This document shows positions 24,196 through 31,676 of a stretch of 43,733 nucleotides of DNA, piece after piece; the stretch's first letter is position 1; every line of letters begins with the position of its first letter. The stretch is from positions 1-43,733 of the forward strand of contig JAJEPU010000028.1 of NCBI GenBank assembly GCA_020686985.1. Reading direction: 5' to 3'. The notes under the pieces are model-generated. The model was not told where the DNA came from. It was given only the letters and a program-made list of their open reading frames with translations, and searched no databases. Position numbers and translations under genes: made by a program. The stretch is from Brotaphodocola catenula. GTDB taxonomy: Bacteria; Bacillota; Clostridia; Lachnospirales; Lachnospiraceae.

Positions 24196-24984
24196 ATGAG
24201 TAGAAAAGCACTGTTTTTTGATATTGATGGAACATTGATGAGCGAGGTGACGAGGGAGGTGCCGGAGAGCGCAAAAGAAGCACTCCGGCGCACCCGCGCA
24301 TGCGGAAATCTGGTATTTGTCAATACCGGGCGCTCTTACAGCGAGCTTGGAAAGATCATGCAGATGGTCGAGCCGGACGGATGGCTGTGCGGATGCGGAA
24401 CCTATATTGAGGTTGATGGGAAGCCTTTATATCACCGAGTCATGCCGGAGGAACAGCGCCGGATGATCTGTCAGGCGATTGAGGATGCCGATATGGATGG
24501 ACTCATGGAGGGCAAGGAAGGCTGTTATGTGCCGAGTCCGGACTCTCGTTTTGCGGAGGGACGACGGATTCGCGAGAGTATTCACTTTGCACTTCGCTCG
24601 ATGAACTGGGGTGAGTCCTGCGGGGATGTGGAGAAATTCTGTGTGCTTGCGGATGAGAAGAGTGATCGGGCAGGATTTTTCCGAAAACTCGGTCTGGACA
24701 TCGATGTGATTGATCGCGGAAATGGATTTTATGAGTGTGTGCCGGCAGGTCACTCCAAGGCCAATGCGATTGACCGGATTCTCGAAGCCTATGGTCTGAC
24801 GCTTGAGGACGCCTATGTGTTTGGAGACAGCACGAATGATCTTTCGATGTTTGAGCATGTTCCAAATGCGATCATGATGGGCAAGCATAGTCCACAGCTT
24901 GAGCCGTATGCGAGCTTCTGCACGAAGACGGTTGAGCAGGACGGAATCTGGTATGCGATGGAGCATCTTGGGCTGTTGGAGTAA
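24196..24984 (+). CDS. HAD-superfamily (Cof-type) sugar/nucleotide phosphatase
   Basis: A 262-residue cytoplasmic phosphatase of HAD subclass IIB. Motif I is FFDIDGTL (nucleophile and general acid Asp residues near 8 and 10), motif II is VNTGRS near 46, and motifs III/IV lie in a lysine-containing GHSKANAIDRIL and VFGDSTNDLSMFEH. A large C2b cap lies between. The substrate is usually a sugar phosphate or flavin mononucleotide and cannot be told here. ATG 24196 is preferred because TAAGGAAAG lies just before it; a GTG at 24166 is in frame without support. A strong terminator follows. Confidence 0.9.
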   Translation: MSRKALFFDIDGTLMSEVTREVPESAKEALRRTRACGNLVFVNTGRSYSELGKIMQMVEPDGWLCGCGTYIEVDGKPLYHRVMPEEQRRMICQAIEDADMDGLMEGKEGCYVPSPDSRFAEGRRIRESIHFALRSMNWGESCGDVEKFCVLADEKSDRAGFFRKLGLDIDVIDRGNGFYECVPAGHSKANAIDRILEAYGLTLEDAYVFGDSTNDLSMFEHVPNAIMMGKHSPQLEPYASFCTKTVEQDGIWYAMEHLGLLE

Positions 24985-25029
24985 ATCGCACAGAAGAAAA
25001 ATCGAAAAACGATAAAGTAAAAAACGAGA

Positions 25030-25101
25030 AACGAGAACGCTACTGTTGTCCGTCAGCCCGGGGGAACCGGCAGTGCAGACTGGAGTAGCGTTTTTCGTTT
25101 T
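25030..25101 (+). terminator. Rho-independent terminator with long insert loop
   Basis: AACGCTACT (25036-25044) pairs with AGTAGCGTT (25084-25092), extended by AAACGAG/TTCGTTT pairing, with a T-run at 25091-25095. The loop holds a GC-rich internal stem. Confidence 0.75.
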
Positions 25102-25121
25102 CACAGAGAAAAACTTATTTA

Positions 25122-25142
25122 AATGTCCGATATTCGGACATT
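25122..25142. promoter_or_regulatory. Perfect 9-3-9 palindrome upstream of the tetrapyrrole gene
   Basis: AATGTCCGA-TAT-TCGGACATT lies 95 bases before the hemC start, with no T-run. A dimeric repressor site or leader hairpin is possible. I see no clear promoter hexamers next to it. The 24985-25236 gap holds only the terminator and this site. Confidence 0.5.
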
Positions 25143-25236
25143 AGAGATAAAAATGTGATTTGGAGAAGTTGGGTGTTGCAGGTGTGAACTTGAAGTCTGC
25201 CTGAAAAATTACGGGAATGAGAGGATAGGTAAGCGT

Positions 25237-28200
25237 ATGAAACTTCGTATTGGGACGAGAAAAAGCCGTCTGGCGATGGTACAGACGGAGATGGTAAAGC
25301 AAAAACTGGAAGAATGTTTTCCGGATCTGGAAATTGAAGTCATTCCGATGAGCACAAAGGGAGACAAGATTCTCGATCGTTCGCTGACGAGCTTTGGAGG
25401 AAAGGGTGTGTTCACAAAAGAGCTGGAGGAGGCACTGCTGAGAAATGAGATCGATCTTGCTGTGCACTCCGCAAAGGACATGCCGATGGAATTTCCTAAG
25501 GGACTTGCGATGGGCGCTGTGCTTACGCGCGCGGAGGCATCGGATGTGCTTGTGACGAGAAGTGGAATCCCAGCGAGAGAACTTCCGGCCGGAAGTGTGA
25601 TCGGAACAAGCAGTCTGCGCCGTCAGATTGAGATTCGCAGTCTGAATCCACAGGTCTTTACAAAGATGCTCCGCGGAAATGTGCAGACCCGTCTTGAAAA
25701 ACTCAGAAACGGGGAGTACGACGGAATTCTTCTTGCGGCTGCCGGACTTGAGCGACTTGAGCTTCAGAATCCGGAAGATCTGCATCTGGAATATCTCGAC
25801 AAGGAACTCTTTATTCCGGCTGCGGGGCAGGGAATTCTGGCACTTGAGATCCGCGATGGAGAACTTGGTGAGATCATGCAGGCGATCCACTCACCGGAGG
25901 CAGCAATACAGCTTCGCGCAGAGCGAGAGTTTCTGACGATTCTCGGCGGAAGCTGTAATGCGCCGTGTGGAGCGTACTGCCGGAAAGAGGACGACAAGCT
26001 TGTGATGACGGTTATGTATGCGCGAGACGGTGTGCATCCGGTATTCCGCAGAGGTGGAGTGGAGCTTCCGGAAATTGCGACGAGTGCGGAGGGTCTTGAG
26101 TGTGGACTCGAGATTGCAGAAAAGCTCGCGGACAGTCTTGCGATTCAGGTGCGTTTCCGTCCGGTCTATCTCGTCGGCGCAGGCCCGGGAGATGCGGGAC
26201 TTTTCACGAGAAAGGGGCTTGAGTGTGTCCGCAATGCTGACGTGATTGTCTATGACAACCTGATCTCGGGATCGATTCTCAATGAAGCCCGCCTTGACGC
26301 AGAACTGATCTATGCGGGAAAACGCTCCGGTCAGCACTCGATGAAGCAGGAGGAGATCAGCCAGCTCCTCGTACAGCTCGCGATGACCGGCAAGTCAGTC
26401 GTTCGTCTGAAAGGTGGAGATCCGTATATCTTTGGACGCGGTGGAGAGGAGGCACTTGAGCTGACGAGACATGGAATTCCGTTTGAGATCGTTCCGGGAA
26501 TCTCCTCTTCGTACAGCGTGCCCGCCTATGCCGGAATTCCGGTGACGCACCGCAAGCTCGCTTCTTCCTTCCATGTGATTACCGGTCATGAGGGTGTAGG
26601 AAAGGCGCAGGAATCCTTAAATTATGAGGTTTTGGCGAAAGAGGAGGGAACGCTCGTCTTCCTGATGGGACTGCGCCATCTCGGTGAGATTTCCCGTCGT
26701 CTGATTGAGGGCGGAAAGCCGGCAGACACGCCGTCTGCGGTTATCCAGAACGGAACAACGGCAAATCAGAAAGTAGCATTTTCTGATCTCGCCCACATTG
26801 CAGAGGAGGCAGAGCGCTGTGGAATCCAGACGCCAGCGATCACGGTTGTCGGACCGGTCGTTGGTCTTGAGAAAAAGCTTTCGTGGTTCGGATCTGGTCG
26901 TCCGCTTTCCGGAAAGCGTGTGCTTGTGACCGGAACGCGCTATATCTCACAGGAGCTTGAGGACGAGCTTCGCCCGCTTGGAGCAGAGACAATCGCCGTC
27001 AGCCTGATTGAGAGCCGTCTTCTCGACAATGCACAGGTTCGCCGGGCGCTCGACAATATGGGAAGCTATCAGTGGCTTGTATTTACGAGCAGTAACGGTG
27101 TCGACCTCTTTTTTGAGGCGATGCGCCGTGCAGACCGCGATCTGCGCTGTCTGATGCATTTGAAATTTGCGGCAATCGGAAGAAAGACCGAGTCGGCGCT
27201 CAAAGAGCATGGATTCCGCTGCGACTTTGTTCCGGAGAATTTCTCTGGAACGGATCTCGCGAGAGAGTGGATTCCGACGCTGAACGGGGATGAGAGAGTT
27301 CTTTTAATGCGTGCGAAAGAGGGATCTGAGGTTCTGCCGAGAAAGCTCAAAGAAGCAGGCATCGATTTTGACGATGTCCCGCTCTATGAGACTTGGGTCG
27401 ACACGAGAAGAAAAGAAGAACTCAATCGCATCATCCATCAGGTTGACTATGTGGCAGTCGCAAGCAGTTCTGCGGCGCGCGCACTCTGCAACATGCTCGA
27501 GGAAAAAGAGTTTGACGCGAAAATTATCTCGATCGGACCGTACACGACAAGAACCGTGCGCGAGATGGGACTTCCGGTCTATGCGGATGCTGTCGAGTAC
27601 ACAGCATCCGGCATTGCGTCAGTGATTCTTGCAGACACCGAGGAGGAGCACTATGCTCCGGTTGAGAAGATCAAGTCGGACCGCGTTGTCAAGGACAGTG
27701 AGCTTTACCGGGAGGCGATTCGCAGTCGGGAAGAACAGGCATCGGATCAGGAGACTCAGGCTCAGAAGAATGCGGATAACGCAGAGGACACGAACAAGCA
27801 GGAGGGACAGGAGTCAGAGACACCGACGGCATATTTTCCGCTGTTCTTTAACCTGAATGGTGCTGATGTTCTGATCGTGGGTGCAGGAAAGATCGCGTCG
27901 CGCCGAGCGTCTGTGCTTGCAGACTTTGGCGCGGAGGTGACGGTGATTGCGCCGGAGGGCTGTACTGCGATGAGACAGCTTGAGACAGAGGGGAAGATTC
28001 TCTGGAAACATCGCCCGTTTACGCTGTCTGACCTTGACGGAAGAAAGATGGCACTTGCGATAACCGATGATGCATCTCTGAATATGAGAATTGCAAAGCA
28101 GGGAAAAGAAAAAGGCATTCTTGTGAACAATGCCGGAGATAAAGAGCAGTGCGATTTCTACTTCCCGGGAATTGCGAGAGAGGGAAGTCTCGTTGCCGGT

Positions 28201-28290
28201 GTGACTGCATCGGGAGCAGACCATCACCTTGCGAGAACGGTAACAGAGAAACTCAAGGAGTGGATGGAGACGCAGAAGAGCGAGAAATAG
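25237..28290 (+). CDS. hemC: Four-domain tetrapyrrole enzyme: HemC-CobA-HemD-precorrin-2 dehydrogenase
   Basis: A 1017-residue fusion. Residues 1-300 are hydroxymethylbilane synthase (GTSSLRRQIEI, LRGNVQTRLEKL, dipyrromethane Cys240 in GGSCNAPC). About 308-548 is uroporphyrinogen-III methyltransferase (VGAGPGD at 313-319, VRLKGGDPYIFGRGGEE). About 557-805 is uroporphyrinogen-III synthase (VTGTRYISQELEDEL, VFTSSNGVDLFFEA, VAVASSSAA). After an acidic linker (about 825-862), 865-1017 is the NAD-binding domain of precorrin-2 dehydrogenase (VGAGKIASRRA at 881-891, catalytic Asp in NAGDKEQCDFYFP). Together they would convert porphobilinogen to sirohydrochlorin, lacking only metal insertion (ferrochelatase). 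There is no stop or frameshift between domains. HemA, HemL and HemB are not in the window. GAGAGG lies about 13 bases before the ATG. Confidence 0.92.
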   Translation: MKLRIGTRKSRLAMVQTEMVKQKLEECFPDLEIEVIPMSTKGDKILDRSLTSFGGKGVFTKELEEALLRNEIDLAVHSAKDMPMEFPKGLAMGAVLTRAEASDVLVTRSGIPARELPAGSVIGTSSLRRQIEIRSLNPQVFTKMLRGNVQTRLEKLRNGEYDGILLAAAGLERLELQNPEDLHLEYLDKELFIPAAGQGILALEIRDGELGEIMQAIHSPEAAIQLRAEREFLTILGGSCNAPCGAYCRKEDDKLVMTVMYARDGVHPVFRRGGVELPEIATSAEGLECGLEIAEKLADSLAIQVRFRPVYLVGAGPGDAGLFTRKGLECVRNADVIVYDNLISGSILNEARLDAELIYAGKRSGQHSMKQEEISQLLVQLAMTGKSVVRLKGGDPYIFGRGGEEALELTRHGIPFEIVPGISSSYSVPAYAGIPVTHRKLASSFHVITGHEGVGKAQESLNYEVLAKEEGTLVFLMGLRHLGEISRRLIEGGKPADTPSAVIQNGTTANQKVAFSDLAHIAEEAERCGIQTPAITVVGPVVGLEKKLSWFGSGRPLSGKRVLVTGTRYISQELEDELRPLGAETIAVSLIESRLLDNAQVRRALDNMGSYQWLVFTSSNGVDLFFEAMRRADRDLRCLMHLKFAAIGRKTESALKEHGFRCDFVPENFSGTDLAREWIPTLNGDERVLLMRAKEGSEVLPRKLKEAGIDFDDVPLYETWVDTRRKEELNRIIHQVDYVAVASSSAARALCNMLEEKEFDAKIISIGPYTTRTVREMGLPVYADAVEYTASGIASVILADTEEEHYAPVEKIKSDRVVKDSELYREAIRSREEQASDQETQAQKNADNAEDTNKQEGQESETPTAYFPLFFNLNGADVLIVGAGKIASRRASVLADFGAEVTVIAPEGCTAMRQLETEGKILWKHRPFTLSDLDGRKMALAITDDASLNMRIAKQGKEKGILVNNAGDKEQCDFYFPGIAREGSLVAGVTASGADHHLARTVTEKLKEWMETQKSEK

Positions 28291-28337
28291 AGATCGTTTT
28301 TCCGAAATAAGTTTCTGTTCTGCCGGTATTCGATCAC

Positions 28338-28372
28338 GGCAGACGGTCATATCCGGAGACTGACCGTCTGCC
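28338..28372. repeat. 12-bp perfect stem-loop between convergent genes
   Basis: GGCAGACGGTCA (28338-28349) pairs with TGACCGTCTGCC (28361-28372) with an 11-base loop. A competing TGCCG/CGGCA hairpin overlaps its left arm (28321-28341). No T-run follows on either strand, so termination is uncertain. Confidence 0.55.
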
Positions 28373-28427
28373 CAAAGTGAGCGTGTGTGAGCAAAGATTT
28401 GAGAATGTATGGGGAAAGATGCAATTG

Positions 28428-29012
28428 TCACTGGATGGTGGATTCAGATTCTTTTTGGCATTTTTCAATGTACTCGTCTGCGGTCATGAGTTCAGTGTGC
28501 AGGGGAGCAAAGTAGGAGATGATCTTTTCTGTTTCCTGTCTTGACTCCTGACTCAGACCGGCAACGCCATCTGTCAAATAGATTACCTTGCATCCCTCAT
28601 CGATTGCGGACAGAACGGTAGAGAGGACACAGCACTCAGCGACGACGCCGGAAATCACAACATTTCTGGCATGGTGCGCCATCTCCTTTACCTCTGGAAT
28701 TGCAAATGAGGAATAGACACTCTTTGTCAGAAGCGGATATTTCTCAGTCCACGGGAGAAAATCCGCGATCATCTCGTTTGCAAATGGATCGGCGTTGACA
28801 TTGGCATTGACTTTATTGTACTCTTTCCAGATTCCCACGGGATATTCCGGGGCGAGATAGCGGGTGAAGACAACATTCGGGCAGACATCCGCATTTAAGA
28901 CGCGCAGGATCGAGGCAGTGGCGGAGTCCATGCCCTCGCATGCCCATTCCTGTCCTTTTGTATACACATTTTGCATATCGATGACAAGAAAGAGATCTGT
29001 ATTTTTTTCCAT
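28428..29012 (-). CDS. Isochorismatase-family cysteine hydrolase
   Basis: A 194-residue cytoplasmic hydrolase with the family triad visible: Asp12 in VIDMQN, Lys97 in LLTKSVYS and Cys128 in SGVVAECCVLS, following the family's cis-peptide bond. Members include nicotinamidase, isochorismatase and amide or urea-derivative hydrolases; the substrate is not evident. The metal-binding DxxxxH of nicotinamidase is not apparent, so a nicotinamidase call is not supported. GGAGGG precedes the ATG. It is a single gene, convergent with the tetrapyrrole gene and divergent from the phosphorylase. Confidence 0.88.
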   Translation of the reverse strand: MEKNTDLFLVIDMQNVYTKGQEWACEGMDSATASILRVLNADVCPNVVFTRYLAPEYPVGIWKEYNKVNANVNADPFANEMIADFLPWTEKYPLLTKSVYSSFAIPEVKEMAHHARNVVISGVVAECCVLSTVLSAIDEGCKVIYLTDGVAGLSQESRQETEKIISYFAPLHTELMTADEYIEKCQKESESTIQ

Positions 29013-29178
29013 AAAAATCCCTCCAAAATAGATATTTAAAACACACGTTGTTACACAAAAAATTACACGAAAAACAATCTCCTGAAAATAAGTATAAGGG
29101 GAGAAAATGGGGCTGACAAGGAGAAAAATAATTATCGTTAAAATAATAACAATGCGAGCTTAAAAACCTCCCTTTTCA

Positions 29179-29207
29179 TTGACTTTTTTCAGATACAATG
29201 CTATCGT
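29179..29207 (+). promoter_or_regulatory. Promoter of the phosphorylase/ECF operon
   Basis: TTGACT (29179-29184) and TATCGT (29202-29207) are 17 bases apart, about 105 bases before the ATG at 29312. The -10 matches four of six. The 29013-29311 gap shows no other feature. Confidence 0.5.
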
Positions 29208-29311
29208 AAACGTAAATTGTTTCTATATTTTGGGAAAAGTTTTGGGAATAATTCAGAAAATCAAAAAAACTTGCCAAAACATAAATAGAAGCAGAAAGGG
29301 GGAATGGAAAC

Positions 29312-30094
29312 ATGGGGAACACAGGAAACACAGAGACACAAAAGCGTATGCCACACATCCAGATTCCAGAGAATCTCGGGATTGCGTATGCAGTTCTTCC
29401 GGGAGATCCGGCTCGTGCAGAGCGTGCGTCGAAGTATCTGGAAAATGTGGAATTTCTTGCATTTAACCGGGAGTACAAGAGTTATCGCGGAACCTGGCAT
29501 GGTATTCCGGTTCTTGTGATGTCGACCGGCATGGGTGGTCCGTCCACAGCGATTGCGGTGGAGGAATTAAAGAAAGCCGGAGTGAAAGCGATGATTCGGA
29601 TCGGAAGCTGTGGAGCACTTCAGCCGGAGGCAAAAGTCGGCGATCTGGTGCTTGTGGAGGCCACGGTGCGCGATGAGGGAACTTCCCTCGGATATGCTCC
29701 GTTAAGCTATCCGGCTGTCGCAGATTTTGAACTCCTCTCGGCATGCAAAGAGAGTGCGAAAAAGCAGGGATTTTCATGGCATATGGGAATTGGAAGAAGC
29801 CATGATTGTCTGTATCGCGACGAGAATCCGCAGATCTATGAGGAGTGGGCACGTCGGGGAGTCATGGCATCCGACATGGAGACAGCGTCTCTGTATGTAG
29901 TCGGAAGGGTCCGTGGAGTAAAGACAGCATCGATTCTGAATGTCGTTGCAGGATGCAAGAGTGATGTCGCGGAGGATATCGGGCGCTATGCGGATGGGGA
30001 AAAACTGACTGCGCTCGGCGAGGAGCATGAAATCCTGACGGCGTTTGAGGCATTTGAGTGTCTGGAGCATGCCAAACATGAAGTCGATAAGTAA
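29312..30094 (+). CDS. udp: Nucleoside phosphorylase (uridine phosphorylase type)
   Basis: A 260-residue PNP/UDP-family phosphorylase that splits nucleosides with phosphate to free base and ribose-1-phosphate. Motifs: LPGDPARAER near 30, the phosphate loop MSTGMGGPSTAIAVEEL near 71-87, RIGSCGAL near 98, and SDMETASLY near 190, which binds ribose. The sequence fits uridine phosphorylase better than hexameric purine phosphorylase, but specificity is an inference. AAAGGGGG lies about ten bases before the ATG. It is the first gene before a complete ECF transporter, so it probably acts on imported nucleosides. Confidence 0.88.
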   Translation: MGNTGNTETQKRMPHIQIPENLGIAYAVLPGDPARAERASKYLENVEFLAFNREYKSYRGTWHGIPVLVMSTGMGGPSTAIAVEELKKAGVKAMIRIGSCGALQPEAKVGDLVLVEATVRDEGTSLGYAPLSYPAVADFELLSACKESAKKQGFSWHMGIGRSHDCLYRDENPQIYEEWARRGVMASDMETASLYVVGRVRGVKTASILNVVAGCKSDVAEDIGRYADGEKLTALGEEHEILTAFEAFECLEHAKHEVDK

Positions 30095-30140
30095 GTAGTA
30101 GGTAGTAAGTGGTAAATAAGCGTAAGAAATTAAAGAAATT

Positions 30141-30167
30141 AGAGTAAGAAAATCAGAGTAAGAAAAT
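30141..30167 (+). repeat. 14-bp tandem duplication in the spacer after udp
   Basis: AGAGTAAGAAAAT occurs at 30141-30153 and 30155-30167, inside a low-complexity spacer rich in GTAGTA and TAAG words (30095-30170). Confidence 0.6.
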
Positions 30168-30199
30168 TGAAATGCAAAAATGGGAAGGGACGGGTGAAT

Positions 30200-30802
30200 A
30201 TGAACAATCTGTTTAAAACGAAATTTGATGCGGTTACGATCGTTCTGATTCCGGCATGCATCGGAATCAACTATTTAGGAAAACTGTTTGCAAGTGTGCT
30301 GAAATTGCCACTGTGGCTGGACTCCATCGGAACCTGTATCGGTGGTTGTCTTGGCGGTCCGCTGATCGGTGCGATCTGTGGTGCGGCAAACAACCTGATT
30401 TATGGTTTTTCAGCCGGTGATAACATTACGTTGGTTTATGCGCTCACAAGTTTGGGAATCGGTGTTGCGGTCGGAATTATGGCGCGTCTTGGATTTATGA
30501 AGTCATTCCCGAAGGCAATTTTGACTGCATGTGTGGCCGGTCTGACGGCTGTTGCAATCTCGACTCCGTTAAATGTTATTTTCTGGGGTGGTACAACCGG
30601 AAATGTCTGGGGCGATGCCGTTTTTGCAGTAACGCAGGCTTCCAATATGCCGGTTATGCTCGGCTCTCTGCTCGATGAGGTTGTTGTGGATGTTCCGGAC
30701 AAGCTGATCACTCTGATCGTTGTATTCTTTATTTTAAAGGGACTTCCGAAGAAGCTGACCAACCTTTACGAGGCAGATTCCGAGATTAAGACGCTGGATT
30801 AA
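30200..30802 (+). CDS. ECF transporter substrate-binding (S) component
   Basis: A 200-residue membrane protein with about six hydrophobic helices, glycine-rich turns (WLDSIGTCIGGCLGGPLIG, about 36-54, and NNLIYGFSAG) and short loops, as in ECF S-components. It would bind the substrate and topple in the membrane with EcfT and the ATPases. The ATG at 30200 is favoured by GGGAAGGGACGGGTG just upstream; a GTG-less upstream ATG at 30167 would add a polar 11-residue head. Its place between a nucleoside phosphorylase and ecfT/ecfA suggests a nucleoside or base substrate, an inference from context only. A 10-bp tandem repeat begins at its stop. Confidence 0.85.
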   Translation: MNNLFKTKFDAVTIVLIPACIGINYLGKLFASVLKLPLWLDSIGTCIGGCLGGPLIGAICGAANNLIYGFSAGDNITLVYALTSLGIGVAVGIMARLGFMKSFPKAILTACVAGLTAVAISTPLNVIFWGGTTGNVWGDAVFAVTQASNMPVMLGSLLDEVVVDVPDKLITLIVVFFILKGLPKKLTNLYEADSEIKTLD

Positions 30803-30840
30803 AAGTTATTAAAAGCTATTGAAAGCTATTAAAAGTTGGA
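30801..30840 (+). repeat. 10-bp tandem repeat, four units
   Basis: AAAAGTTATT, AAAAGCTATT, GAAAGCTATT and AAAAGTTGGA follow one another exactly from 30801 to 30840, starting in the stop codon of the S-component gene. Confidence 0.8.
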
Positions 30841-30902
30841 CAAAATCTAGCATTCCGAATCGATAATCGATCAAAACAGTTAAAAAATTTAGGAAATAAA
30901 AA

Positions 30903-31676
30903 ATGAAAAGTATAAGCCTTTTTGTGGACAACGGGACGTATCTGACAAAGATTCATCCCTTTACAAAATTGATGTACATTGCCACCGCGATCAGCATTCC
31001 GCTGATCACGGGTCGGCTCTGGATGTTTGGTGTTCTGATTGCCGTCAGTCTGTGTATTCTGGCGAGCGGAAAGATTCTAAGAAAAACGGTTCCGCTGATT
31101 GCATTTTCTTTCACGATTCTGTTGACCATTTTCCTGATTCACGGACTTTTCAACCAGAAAAATACAAATGTGCTGTTTCGGATCGGACCGCTCAAGTTCT
31201 ACCAGGAGGGTATGCTCTATGCACTGCGAATCGGGCTGAACATTTTAAATATGCTTCTCTCTTTTGCGGTCTTTGTGCTCTCCACAAAGCCGTCCGAGCT
31301 TGTCGATGAGCTTGAAAAACGGGGCTTCTCTCCGCGGTTCGGATATATCGTCACCTCTGTTTTCCAGATCATTCCGCAGATGATGGGAACGATGAATACG
31401 ATCATGGATGCACAGCGCAGTCGTGGACTCGAGACGGAGGGAAATCTGCGCACCCGTGCGAAAGCCTTTCTTCCGCTGATCTCACCGGTTGTCATGAGTT
31501 CTCTGATCAACACGAGAGAGCGTGCAATTGCGCTTGAGGTGCGTGGCTTCGGTGCAAACCGAAAGAAAACCTGGCTTCAGGACAGACCGAAACATAAGGG
31601 GGATCGGGAGATCACGATTCTTCTCGGTATTCTGATTCTGGTAGCCGTGATTTGGAGGGTTATGGAATGTCTGTGA
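30903..31676 (+). CDS. ecfT: ECF transporter transmembrane component EcfT
   Basis: A 257-residue integral membrane protein with about five helices and a long cytoplasmic coupling region. The two arginine coupling motifs of EcfT appear as AQRSRGLETEG (about 172-182) and EVRGFGANR (about 214-222), which dock on the ATPases. The opening DNGTYLTKIHPFTKL is typical of the family. It overlaps the ATPase gene by ten bases, so the two are translationally coupled. The leader is A-rich with no strong ribosome site. Confidence 0.92.
   Translation: MKSISLFVDNGTYLTKIHPFTKLMYIATAISIPLITGRLWMFGVLIAVSLCILASGKILRKTVPLIAFSFTILLTIFLIHGLFNQKNTNVLFRIGPLKFYQEGMLYALRIGLNILNMLLSFAVFVLSTKPSELVDELEKRGFSPRFGYIVTSVFQIIPQMMGTMNTIMDAQRSRGLETEGNLRTRAKAFLPLISPVVMSSLINTRERAIALEVRGFGANRKKTWLQDRPKHKGDREITILLGILILVAVIWRVMECL

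Noticed and set aside
28428-29012. Nicotinamidase (PncA) assignment
   Set aside because: The triad is present but the metal-binding DxxxxH motif of nicotinamidases is not, so only the superfamily is called.
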